Positions 14,410 through 22,218 of a DNA stretch of 23,370 bases are shown here, piece by piece; within the stretch, counting starts at the first letter, position 1; every line of letters begins with the position of its first letter. The DNA lies in assembly GCA_903847285.1 (NCBI GenBank), contig CAINDH010000189.1:1-23370 (forward strand), in the 5' to 3' direction. Source of the DNA: an uncultured Verrucomicrobia subdivision 3 bacterium (lineage in GTDB: Bacteria > Verrucomicrobiota > Verrucomicrobiae > Limisphaerales > UBA11358). Both the position numbers and the translations under genes were made by a program. Under the pieces are notes generated by a model, which saw nothing but the letters and a program-made list of their open reading frames with translations, ran no database searches and had not been told where the DNA came from.

Positions 14410-15870
14410 ATGAAGAAAATATTCTTGGCGGCAACCTTCGGTCTGCTGGCGGCAAATGTTTTTGCCGACGCGCAACTGACCTCGTGGCTCACGGCGTATT
14501 CCGGGGTGTATGCGCGCACCTACACTACCACGGCCAATCGCACTGCCGGAATTTCCGCGACGACGTGGACGAAGCAATCTGTCCCCGCCTACGCGGATAT
14601 TTCCCAAGTGCTTTACTCGGCGAATTGGGTGTATGTGCGCGCTGCCGATCTGCCGAGCTACGTCACGGGGCCGTGGCTGAATCCGCAGGGCGCGGTCGGC
14701 CAGTTCTCGCCGACTAACCAACATCTCATCAACCGTTTCTCGCGTTCGACGACGGTGCCAGCCAGCAAGACTAGTTCCGGCACAGGTTACTCGGGATTAT
14801 TCGTGAACGGCATCGCCATTTTTAATTTCACCGACGGAAAGGCGTGGGACGGCACGGGGGCGAATGCTGGCACACACACGTCGTCCACTTACTATTGGCA
14901 CCGCAATGCGCCGGTGGGTGAGGATTACAATTTCGACTATGGTCTCGGTCACCAGAATCCGTCGGGCGTTTATCACACGCACCAGCAACCCATCGCGCTG
15001 CGTTATCAACTCGGTGACCACGTGAATTATAATTCATCCACGAAAAATTATTCTGAAAGCAGCAGCACGAACATTTCGCACTCACCCATTGTCGGCTGGG
15101 CGTATGACGGCTTTCCGATTTACGGGCCTTTTGGCTACAGCATCAGCAACAATGCCAGCAGCGGCATCCGTCGCATGGTCAGCGGCTATGTCAAACGCGA
15201 CGGCAGCAACGGCACGGACACGTTGGCGACCAATCTCTCGATGATTCCGGCGTGGTATGCGCGCTTTCGGCTTGCGCATTTCGGCGGCAGCTATTCCCAG
15301 ACAGCCGGTATCCCGCGCCCGGCGGTGGCCGGCACGAATACGCTCGGCACATTCGCGCAGGACTTTGCCTACTACGGCGACCTGACGAACGCTGCGACCG
15401 GCCAGAAATATATTCCGGGCACGAACACGTTTGACCTTGATGAATGGAACGGTCATTACTGCGTCACGCCGGAATTTCCCGGGGGCACTTACGCTTACTT
15501 TCTGGCGCTGGATGCCAGCAGTATGCCGACCTATCCCTACACCATTGCGTTTGAGTATTATGGCACGCCGTCCGGTGGCTCGGTGAGCAGTATCAGCGAA
15601 GCAGTAACGACGAATTTCACTGGCGCTGCAAATTCCACTTTGGCGATGAACTCGCCCGCGATCACGAACACCACCGTCACACTGACGTGGAGCGCGGTGG
15701 AAGGCGGCACTTACTCCGTGGCCAATAGCGGCAACCTCACGACGTGGACCACTAACCTCACGGGCCTCGCCGCTGGGTTGAACAAGGGGACAACCACATC
15801 TACGAAAGTTTCTACCAATCAGTTCTTCAAAGTCATCCGCACGGCGCTGGCCAACTACGATGCGAATTAA
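14410..15870 (+). CDS. Exported YHYH-domain protein 2 (core only)
   Basis: A 486-residue protein; the start at 14410 (MKKIFLAATFGLLAANVFA) gives a clean signal peptide, whereas an in-frame ATG 21 bp upstream overlaps the previous stop and spoils it. The YHYH core begins directly after cleavage (AQLTSWLTAYSGVYAR) and contains Y188-H189-T190-H191, then QPIALRYQLGDH, FPIYGPFGYS, SGIRRMVSGYV and VTPEFPGGTYAYF. It ends with the 'YSVANSGNLTTW' segment and lacks the IPT/TIG-like tail of its neighbours. It lies 17 bp after YHYH gene 1 without a recognisable promoter and is therefore probably co-transcribed with it. It shares the repeated NGTD motif of the family. Confidence 0.86.
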   Translation: MKKIFLAATFGLLAANVFADAQLTSWLTAYSGVYARTYTTTANRTAGISATTWTKQSVPAYADISQVLYSANWVYVRAADLPSYVTGPWLNPQGAVGQFSPTNQHLINRFSRSTTVPASKTSSGTGYSGLFVNGIAIFNFTDGKAWDGTGANAGTHTSSTYYWHRNAPVGEDYNFDYGLGHQNPSGVYHTHQQPIALRYQLGDHVNYNSSTKNYSESSSTNISHSPIVGWAYDGFPIYGPFGYSISNNASSGIRRMVSGYVKRDGSNGTDTLATNLSMIPAWYARFRLAHFGGSYSQTAGIPRPAVAGTNTLGTFAQDFAYYGDLTNAATGQKYIPGTNTFDLDEWNGHYCVTPEFPGGTYAYFLALDASSMPTYPYTIAFEYYGTPSGGSVSSISEAVTTNFTGAANSTLAMNSPAITNTTVTLTWSAVEGGTYSVANSGNLTTWTTNLTGLAAGLNKGTTTSTKVSTNQFFKVIRTALANYDAN

Positions 15871-15880
15871 TTTTTGGTGC

Positions 15881-15913
15881 TTCACGTTTGCTTAAGGTTC
15901 ATTTACGTAGAGT
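15881..15913 (+). promoter_or_regulatory. RR operator plus -10 box of YHYH gene 3
   Basis: TTCA at 15881-15884 and TTAA at 15892-15895 are 11 bp apart. After 12 bp TAGAGT (15908-15913) is followed by 6 bp and the ATG at 15920. The spacing equals that at 6580 and 11978; only one base of the distal half-site differs. It implies that YHYH gene 3 has its own promoter in spite of the tandem arrangement. Confidence 0.62.
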
Positions 15914-15919
15914 GGCGGC

Positions 15920-17728
15920 ATGAAAATTCAAAGCCACACCCAACGGAAATTGAACTTCACCGTCGCGCTCACAGGAATTTTCCTCGCGCTACTGATGGTT
16001 GCACGCGCGGATGATCCGCGCACGAATTCGTGGTTCACCACTTACGCAGGCAAATATGCCCGCATCTACACCACGGATGCGAACAAGACCAACGGCGTCA
16101 GTGTCACGACCTGGAGCAACGGCACGCAGACGCAAGCCAGCCCGGCGTATTGCGGCGTGCAGGAAGTTTATTCGTCGTCTAACTACGTTTACATTCGCAG
16201 CACTGGTCTCGGCGCACACGTCATGGGGCCGTGGTATCTCAACGCCGCGCATACGACAACGTTTCCAAATTATCCAGTGAACCAGAAAACGTTTTTCCGC
16301 ATCCCGCGCACGGTGACGATTCCCACCACGAAAACTCAGACGGCGCTCGGCACGATTGGATTTTTCGTGGACGGCATCGCGATGTTTGATTCGGCGGATG
16401 GTTATGTCTGGACCGGTTCCGCCGAGAGCGGCAACGGCACCGGTTACTGGCATCGCGAGGCGTATGCGAACGAAGGCGTGACGTTTGACCCCGGCTTCGC
16501 GCACCAAGAAAACACCGGCAATCATCATTACCACGGCGATCCCATCGCGCTGCGCTACCTGCTCGGCGACCACGTCGACTTTAATCCGACGACTAAAATG
16601 TATTCCGAAAGCACTAGCCCCGTGACGAAACATTCGCCGATTCTTGCGTGGGTGAAAGATGGTTTGCCGGTCTATGGCCCGTATGGTTATTCCAACGCCA
16701 CGAATCCCGCAAGCGGCGTGCGCCGGATGATTTCCGGTTTCGTTCTCCGCAATGGCGACAACGGCACGGACAATCTCACGAACACTGCGCGCGCCACTAT
16801 TCCCGCGTGGGCACAACGGCTCTACAGTGTCGCCGCCGCGCAAGCCGGTCCGGCCTTGAGCACGACGTATCCCATCGCGCGCTACATGGAGGACTATGCG
16901 TATCTCGGCGATTTGTTAAACACCAACACTGGTTTGACGAATGTGCTGGGCGTGGACTTCGACCTGAATGAATACAACGTGCGCTACTGCGTCACGCCGG
17001 AATTTCCCGGCGGCACATACGCCTACTTTGTCTCGATGGAAACGAACGGCATTCCGAAATACCCGAACAACATCGGCCGCGCATACTTCGCGAATCCAAG
17101 CACCGGCGGCGCGGTCACGTCGTTTGGCGAAACGGTGATCACGAATTATCTCGGCTACACCAATCTGGCCACCACACTCAATGCGCCCGTGGTCAGCGGT
17201 GGCGCGGTGAAATTAAGCTGGAGCGCCCTCGAAGGTGGCACTTACATGGTGCAATCCACCACCAACTTTTCCGCGTGGACGACGAACTCTACGAATGTTT
17301 CCGCCGTGCTGAACACCGCGAGCTTCACGAATAATCCCACGGACAAGTATCGTTTCTACCGCGTCGCCCGCACGGCCTTGGCAACGTATGATTCGCTCAG
17401 TGGCGTGACGAACGGCGGGGGAGGCTCGGGCATTGTGAGCGTCTCGCCCACGAGCGGCAATCGCGGCACGACCTTCACCTTGACCATCAATCTCGACGCC
17501 ACGGTGAGTCCGCCGCCGCAAAATGCGCCAATCAATAGCGTCACCGTCGGCACCATCACCGGCACCGGCAACGTGCATGTCAGCAGCACGCAAGTGACCA
17601 GCAGCATCACCATCCCCGCGAACGCCACGACCGGCGCGCAAACGGTGACGGTGGTGTTCCCCGGCCCGCCGGCGAATCCGACGGCCACCGTGACTTACAC
17701 GCTGACGGGTGGGTTCACCATCAACTGA
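15920..17728 (+). CDS. Exported YHYH-domain protein 3 (core plus TIG-like tail)
   Basis: A 602-residue protein with a signal peptide (about 1-30, ending ARA-D). The core begins at DPRTNSWFTTYAGKYARI. Its motif is H202-H203-Y204-H205 (NHHYHGDPIALRYLLGDH), so the first Tyr of the usual YHYH is His here while Tyr204 is retained. GLPVYGPYGYS, SGVRRMISGFVLRNG and VTPEFPGGTYAYF follow as in the paralogues. After the 'YMVQSTTNFSAW' segment comes an IPT/TIG-like domain (from about IVSVSPTSGNRG to the end GGFTIN). No sorting signal of the PEP-CTERM or type IX kind is evident. It is convergent with the duplicated-domain protein gene, with 66 bp between stops and no obvious terminator hairpin. Confidence 0.86.
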   Translation: MKIQSHTQRKLNFTVALTGIFLALLMVARADDPRTNSWFTTYAGKYARIYTTDANKTNGVSVTTWSNGTQTQASPAYCGVQEVYSSSNYVYIRSTGLGAHVMGPWYLNAAHTTTFPNYPVNQKTFFRIPRTVTIPTTKTQTALGTIGFFVDGIAMFDSADGYVWTGSAESGNGTGYWHREAYANEGVTFDPGFAHQENTGNHHYHGDPIALRYLLGDHVDFNPTTKMYSESTSPVTKHSPILAWVKDGLPVYGPYGYSNATNPASGVRRMISGFVLRNGDNGTDNLTNTARATIPAWAQRLYSVAAAQAGPALSTTYPIARYMEDYAYLGDLLNTNTGLTNVLGVDFDLNEYNVRYCVTPEFPGGTYAYFVSMETNGIPKYPNNIGRAYFANPSTGGAVTSFGETVITNYLGYTNLATTLNAPVVSGGAVKLSWSALEGGTYMVQSTTNFSAWTTNSTNVSAVLNTASFTNNPTDKYRFYRVARTALATYDSLSGVTNGGGGSGIVSVSPTSGNRGTTFTLTINLDATVSPPPQNAPINSVTVGTITGTGNVHVSSTQVTSSITIPANATTGAQTVTVVFPGPPANPTATVTYTLTGGFTIN

Positions 17729-17794
17729 TGTGCGCGCTGGACGGGAGCAACGGCGCAATTGAGAACCGCGCAAAATAATTCCCTCGCCCGCCGC

Positions 17795-18886
17795 TCACGG
17801 CCCGAAGGAAAGATCCAGTTCGTAATCGTCCGCGCCGTTCGGGTTATCCGCGAACGTCACCCAGACCGCTTCTTGGTCCGCCCACATAGTCGCGACATCT
17901 CGGCCTTGGCGGTGGGTGATCCGCGCCGTCGAGAGATCCACCTTGTCCCGCAGGAATTGATTCGTGTTCGACAGCGTATTCGTCGCGCGCACATCCCACG
18001 CGATGTCATTCAAGCGCACGCTTGCGGGATATTCCCACGCTCGGTGCGTCCACACTGCCTCGTTCGCCGTGAGCTTGAGGACATCGCTGCCATCAATCCG
18101 CGCCTGGATCTTCAGCGTGGCTGCGGGCGACACCGCCAACGGTCGGCGAATCGCCATCGGTTTGGGGGGAAAGTGCAGTTTGAATTCATACGGCGCAGCG
18201 CCCAGCGGCGTGTCGTCCAGATAAACGATCAGCGCGCCGTTCGTCCGTTCCAACGCCACCACGTCACGCCCCGCGATGACCTCCAGCCGCGCATCCATCA
18301 GCGAATATCGTTCTGGCAGGAAACTGACCGCGCCTGTCGTCGTCATGAGGTTTTTTTCTGACGGATTCCACCGCGCATCATTGACCGTCACTGCATCCGC
18401 CGGCCAGCCCCAGTTCACATGCTCCCACAACGCGGCCCGATGATTCAGCGTGATGCGATCCGAGCCATCGATCACGCCTTGGAAATGGAACACCGCTTCA
18501 TCGGCATTCGTCGCGTCCGGCCCGAGCGGCGGCACGGCCACGAATTGCAATTCCGTCGAGACCGACTGATTCGTCACCTCGCTGAAGCTGACGTTCAAGC
18601 GGAAGAAGGCGCGCGGCAATTCCGGCTTGGGCAGGGTGAACTCCACCACGCCACCCGCAGCGGGAACATTCAGCACGGCGGCAGCCTGCCAGTCAGCGGT
18701 GAGTTCCGGGCGTAGTTCCAACACCGCGCGCTGCACGCCGGGCGGGAAAGACGCTACAAATTCCAAATTGGTTCCCACGACCGCAAGGGAGTTGATGACC
18801 AGCCTAGCTTCAAGGATCGCGCCTGCCACCCGCCCGCACCACAAGCCAACGCAGAGCCAGAGCAATGTCCGCCAGGCTTGGTTCAT
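17795..18886 (-). CDS. Exported protein with a duplicated ~105-residue domain
   Basis: A 363-residue protein starting MNQAWRTLLWLC. A GTG 30 bp upstream is also in frame, but the chosen ATG gives a normal signal peptide ending near VAGA. Residues about 25-105 form a beta-rich segment ending PRAFFRLNVSF. Two homologous domains then follow, at about 133-239 and 258-362. Both share IDGSD with an alternating hydrophobic pattern, a W-x-H-x-x-W-x-x-P motif (WEHVNWGWP and WTHRAWEYP), a VxxND/RLND turn, and GRDVxxxxR/W with a final xYEx(K/D)L. The duplication is visible by eye. I do not recognise the family; carbohydrate- or ligand-binding beta-sandwich domains are possible. It is convergent with YHYH gene 3. 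Confidence 0.78.
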   Translation of the reverse strand: MNQAWRTLLWLCVGLWCGRVAGAILEARLVINSLAVVGTNLEFVASFPPGVQRAVLELRPELTADWQAAAVLNVPAAGGVVEFTLPKPELPRAFFRLNVSFSEVTNQSVSTELQFVAVPPLGPDATNADEAVFHFQGVIDGSDRITLNHRAALWEHVNWGWPADAVTVNDARWNPSEKNLMTTTGAVSFLPERYSLMDARLEVIAGRDVVALERTNGALIVYLDDTPLGAAPYEFKLHFPPKPMAIRRPLAVSPAATLKIQARIDGSDVLKLTANEAVWTHRAWEYPASVRLNDIAWDVRATNTLSNTNQFLRDKVDLSTARITHRQGRDVATMWADQEAVWVTFADNPNGADDYELDLSFGP

Positions 18887-18932
18887 GGTTTTTCCATTTT
18901 GAAAAAGTTCGGTCACCGCGAACGAACCACCG

Positions 18933-19538
18933 CTATTTTTTCGGGAAGTTCGGATCCGCCATCACCTCAACGATTTGTTTCGTGTGACGTTCGCTGTGTG
19001 CGGCGATGAAGAGCACCCATTCGTAGCCGTCGAGTTCCTTGCCGAGCGGGCTGGTGATGGCGTGTTCGCGCAGATCTTTCGTCGCCTTCAGGAACGCGAT
19101 GGTTTTGGCGCGGCTGGCCTTGAAATGTTTCAAGCTCTCTTTCGGCGAACCGAAACGGTTGTCCGGTTGCAGCGGCTCGGGCGCCTGCACTTTGTGGGAG
19201 CGGTCGGGAATCGCCTGCAACACGAATGCATCAATGGCCTTCACGTCCACCGTGTTGGTGCGTGCCGGGGCGGTCATCACCTTGGTCTGGACCATGTCCA
19301 TGAGGAAATCTTCGGCGGCGGCGATATGCTCGGTCACCTCCGCTACCGACCAGCGGTTCGTGGCCGGCTTGAAATTCCACTGCGCTCCCGTCAGGCCTTT
19401 GGTGGTGGCCATGACTCCGGCTTGGGTTTTCTTGAGATACGCCAGGGCGGAGGCGATCTCTTCCTTGGAAAGACTCTGGGCTTGAAGCACCGGGCTGACA
19501 AGCATCGTCAGGAACAAGGCGATTAGAATTTTTTTCAT
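18933..19538 (-). CDS. Exported DinB-like four-helix protein
   Basis: A 201-residue protein starting MKKILIALFLTMLVSP with a signal peptide ending near LQA-Q. A longer in-frame start 156 bp upstream is rejected because it adds a low-complexity HHPHHP segment before the signal peptide. The mature part is helical and shows the three-His metal site of the DinB/DinB_2 superfamily: H71 in VTEHIAAAEDF, and H181 and H185 in AAHSERHTKQI. Family members include metal-dependent thiol transferases and many uncharacterised enzymes. An exported DinB protein is typical of PVC and acidobacterial genomes. The exact reaction is unknown. It is transcribed divergently from the VOC gene. Confidence 0.85.
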   Translation of the reverse strand: MKKILIALFLTMLVSPVLQAQSLSKEEIASALAYLKKTQAGVMATTKGLTGAQWNFKPATNRWSVAEVTEHIAAAEDFLMDMVQTKVMTAPARTNTVDVKAIDAFVLQAIPDRSHKVQAPEPLQPDNRFGSPKESLKHFKASRAKTIAFLKATKDLREHAITSPLGKELDGYEWVLFIAAHSERHTKQIVEVMADPNFPKK

Positions 19539-19724
19539 GGGATGATGGGGATGATGTTTTATTTTCGGACCAGCGGAGAATAATCCTCCAGCAGCGGTGG
19601 ACAAGGGGAAAAAACGAGCCATTTTTACGACAATAACCAGATCTACAGAATGTGTTTTAATCGTGCCTCCCACCTCCCGCTTGCCATTTTTCACGCAACG
19701 TGAAACGCTGCCCGCAAATCAAAC

Positions 19725-19730
19725 TAAAAT
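19725..19730 (+). promoter_or_regulatory. Candidate -10 box of the VOC gene (leaderless layout)
   Basis: TAAAAT lies exactly 6 bp upstream of the ATG at 19737, and there is no Shine-Dalgarno site. No good -35 hexamer is seen at 17 bp. The surrounding AT-rich bases closely resemble those in front of the superoxide dismutase start at 23241. Confidence 0.4.
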
Positions 19731-19736
19731 AAAATT

Positions 19737-20207
19737 ATGGCCAACCCCATCCCCGCCGGATTCCACACGCTTACCCCGCACATCGTCGTCGCCGACTGCG
19801 CAGCGGCGCTCGAATTTTACAAAAAAGCCTTCGGAGCCGCGGAACGGTTCCGGCTGCTCGTGCCGGGCGGCGATACCGTCATGCACGCGCAGATGACCAT
19901 CGGCGATTCTGTGCTCATGATCGGCAGCGAATTTCCGCCCGACTGCCTCTCGCCCAAGGGACGCGGCGGTAGCAGCGTGTTTTTGCACCTCTACGTTGCG
20001 GACGCCGACGCGCTGTTCGACCGCGCCGTGAAAGCTGGCTGCATCATCAAGATGCCCATGTCCGACACTTTCTGGGGCGACCGCTACGGCATCGTGGAAG
20101 ACTTGTCCGGCCATCAATGGTCCATCGCCACGCACAAGCAGAACCTCACCCCCGAGCAACTCGCCGCCAACGCCAAAGAATTCATGGCCAAGATGGCGAA
20201 GCCATGA
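19737..20207 (+). CDS. VOC-superfamily (glyoxalase/PhnB-like) protein
   Basis: A 156-residue cytoplasmic protein with two beta-alpha-beta-beta-beta units of the vicinal oxygen chelate fold. The first unit contains LTPHIVVADCAAALEFYKKAFGA (here residues 12-34, with H15 a candidate metal ligand) and H50 in MHAQMTIGD. The second contains HLYVADADALFDRAVKAG and ends RYGIVEDLSGHQWSIATH, the typical PhnB-like closing motif with E121. The family covers metal-dependent isomerases, dioxygenases and resistance proteins, and substrate cannot be assigned. About 20 extra helical residues follow the fold. Confidence 0.88.
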   Translation: MANPIPAGFHTLTPHIVVADCAAALEFYKKAFGAAERFRLLVPGGDTVMHAQMTIGDSVLMIGSEFPPDCLSPKGRGGSSVFLHLYVADADALFDRAVKAGCIIKMPMSDTFWGDRYGIVEDLSGHQWSIATHKQNLTPEQLAANAKEFMAKMAKP

Positions 20208-20283
20208 TCACCGCCAAAAAGCTTTGACGCGAATTTCATGAATTGACTTGAATTCAAAAACCTCCATCTAATTAACCTCTCGT

Positions 20284-21387
20284 ATGGGTGCTTTTTTCAC
20301 CAATTTCCAAGTCCGCAACGTTTCCACCAGGAAGGTTTGCGCAGCGGTGCCAAAATTGACCGACTCACGAGGCTATGTTTCGCCGGAAAGCAACGGCTGG
20401 ATAACGGTCTATCTTGAAGCCACCGAAGCTCAAAATGATGAAACCTTTCACAACATTGCCAGCGGGCTTTCCAAATCGCTCAAGGCCGACGTGCTGGGCT
20501 TTCTCGTTCACGATAGCGACATCGCCGCCTACTGGCTTTACCGCAACGGAACGCTGACGGATGAGTTCAATTCCGCGCCGGACTATTTCGGCGAAGATGT
20601 GGATGATAAAACCCGTGAACGTGTCAGCGGCAATACGGATGCCCTGCTGCCGCTGTGCTCGGCCAGCGCCACCCGTGCGCAACTGGATGAAGTGCTGCAT
20701 CCGGCCGATGGACCGCCCGCGATGGCGGAAGACATAGTGATGGAACTGGCCAAGCTGTTGGGGATAGATGAGTCCCGGGTTTCATTGGGATTCAAATATT
20801 TCGATGAAGAAGGGGGAGAACTGCTGCCGGATGCCGCACAATTCCTGCCCGTGGGCAAAGGTGCTTTGCGCAAAGAACAAACGTCGAGCCCGCCCGCCAG
20901 CGCGCCAGTCGCATCCGTCTTGGACAAGTTTTCATTTGGGTATTCAATGACGGTCGCGATGATGACGAAATGTTGGGAGGGCGAAACGTCAAAGATGGCG
21001 GAGACCCACAGCCAGCTCCTGCCCAGATTGGACAGCAAGACTCTGCACAAAAAGCTACTGAACGAGTTTGACAAAATGGCTCGCAAATTTTTGAAGGGGG
21101 CTGATTTGCCGGATTGTCCGACGTTTGAAGAATTGAAGGCGGCGCGCGACCAGGGTCCGGATGCCTTGGCCAAGCTACTCGTAAAACGCACGCCGACGGA
21201 GCTGGGCAGCATCGCTACTGACGCGATCCAGTATAAAATGGAAGCATTCTTCGCCGCCTTGTTGGCCAATGGGATGGATCCAAACATTCCGAATCAGCAT
21301 GGCCAGAGTCTGCTAAGCGTGGCTGAAAGCCGGGGAACTCCGGCGATCTGTGATCTGATCAAGACGGCCTTGGCTAAGAGCAGGTAG
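20284..21387 (+). CDS. Unknown protein with C-terminal ankyrin-like repeat
   Basis: A 367-residue soluble protein without signal peptide. Residues 1-190 (MGAFFTNFQVRNVS ... GFKYFDEEGGELLP) form a conserved-looking alpha/beta region; the pattern LSKSLKADVLGFLVHDSDIAAYWLYRNG suggests a sensing or immunity-type domain, but I cannot name it. A Ser/Pro-rich linker (about 200-212) leads to a helical region. The last about 46 residues (FFAALLANGMDPNIPNQHG, then LLSVAESRGTPAICDLI) match the pattern of one or two ankyrin repeats. A TAACCT hexamer lies 5 bp before the ATG, again close to a leaderless layout. The gene is followed by an SMI1/KNR4 gene 46 bp downstream, which supports a possible immunity-like role; no toxin gene is visible. 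Confidence 0.6.
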   Translation: MGAFFTNFQVRNVSTRKVCAAVPKLTDSRGYVSPESNGWITVYLEATEAQNDETFHNIASGLSKSLKADVLGFLVHDSDIAAYWLYRNGTLTDEFNSAPDYFGEDVDDKTRERVSGNTDALLPLCSASATRAQLDEVLHPADGPPAMAEDIVMELAKLLGIDESRVSLGFKYFDEEGGELLPDAAQFLPVGKGALRKEQTSSPPASAPVASVLDKFSFGYSMTVAMMTKCWEGETSKMAETHSQLLPRLDSKTLHKKLLNEFDKMARKFLKGADLPDCPTFEELKAARDQGPDALAKLLVKRTPTELGSIATDAIQYKMEAFFAALLANGMDPNIPNQHGQSLLSVAESRGTPAICDLIKTALAKSR

Positions 21388-21433
21388 TTTGATCCATGTG
21401 GCCCTTCTCCCATAAATCAAAAGAACCGACGCC

Positions 21434-22171
21434 ATGAAACGCTGGCAGAAAATCGGAATCGGAATTGTCATCGCTATCGTCTTCCTAATTGCGCTGGGCT
21501 TTTGGTCGCGAACCAAGTTACAAACTTTATTCTACCCGGTCGCGCCGCCGATGCCCGCCGTGGTCAGCGAAACAATGCCGGAGATTCTCGCCCGGCTCGA
21601 ATCCATCCTCAAGACCAACGCGCCGCATGTGCTGGCCGCCTTGCAAACCGGCCTTTCCACCGCTGTCATTGCCAACCTGGAACAGAAGTATCACGTCCAG
21701 TTGCCAGAAGACATCAAGGCGATTTACGAATGGCACGATGGCTCAGCACGCGACACAAATTTTTTGAGGGGAGATTTCATTCCCATCCATCGCTTCCTGC
21801 CCTTGGAGGAAGCTCTGGAAGAAAATGTGATAGTGCCACGAGGCCCGGCCACACTACTTCAAATGGTGGCGTATTGGTTGTTAGCCGGACATCGGAATTC
21901 CTGGATTAGCCTGTTCGCCGATGGCGCGGGTGATGGTTACTGGTTTGATCCTAAACGAAAGCCGTCTGAAGGCTCGGTGTTTTACAATTTCACCGAGGAG
22001 GCGTCGTTTGTGTTTTTCCCATCGCCAAAGAATCTGATGGCGGGCATCGCAAAATGCTACGAAAAAGGTGCGTTCCAAATTAAAACCGGCTCATCGCCTC
22101 CGGAACTGGATGAAGACTTTGAGCAGGCCAATATAATCTGGAAGGAATTCGGGGGGAACAATCTGCCCTGA
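21434..22171 (+). CDS. Membrane-anchored SMI1/KNR4 (SUKH) family protein
   Basis: A 245-residue protein with one N-terminal membrane span at about residues 6-25 (IGIGIVIAIVFLIALGF) after a short basic stretch, so the bulk is likely periplasmic or membrane-attached. From about 75 on it follows the SMI1/KNR4 fold: LEQKYHVQLPEDIKAIYEWHDGS, then FIPIHRFLPLEEALE, SWISLFADGAGDGYWFDP and VFYNFTEEASFVFF. SUKH proteins are common as immunity proteins against polymorphic toxins, and also occur as general interaction modules. The membrane anchor is less usual. It probably shares a transcript with the ankyrin-tailed gene upstream. Confidence 0.8.
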   Translation: MKRWQKIGIGIVIAIVFLIALGFWSRTKLQTLFYPVAPPMPAVVSETMPEILARLESILKTNAPHVLAALQTGLSTAVIANLEQKYHVQLPEDIKAIYEWHDGSARDTNFLRGDFIPIHRFLPLEEALEENVIVPRGPATLLQMVAYWLLAGHRNSWISLFADGAGDGYWFDPKRKPSEGSVFYNFTEEASFVFFPSPKNLMAGIAKCYEKGAFQIKTGSSPPELDEDFEQANIIWKEFGGNNLP

Positions 22172-22218
22172 AGAGGTCGGCCTTTCAAAGAATTTTGTTG
22201 GTAGTTCGCCGCGCGCAA

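Noticed and set aside
12830..14455. A 541-residue open frame on the minus strand antisense to YHYH gene 1
   Set aside because: It is Arg/Ala/Val-rich with no domain, no signal and no start signal. The plus strand here encodes a protein with clear homology to its two tandem paralogues. Similar mirror frames lie under YHYH genes 2 and 3, as expected from codon bias.
15867..15870. Another TTAA upstream of YHYH gene 3
   Set aside because: It is 14 bp from the distal half-site, not 11, and overlaps the stop codon of YHYH gene 2, so it does not fit the operator spacing.
17729..17794. Terminator between the convergent YHYH 3 and duplicated-domain genes
   Set aside because: No stable hairpin followed by a T-run could be found in either direction.
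19539..19694. N-terminal extension of the DinB-like protein
   Set aside because: It would put about 52 residues in front of a standard signal peptide. The extension is low in complexity and derived from the intergenic region.
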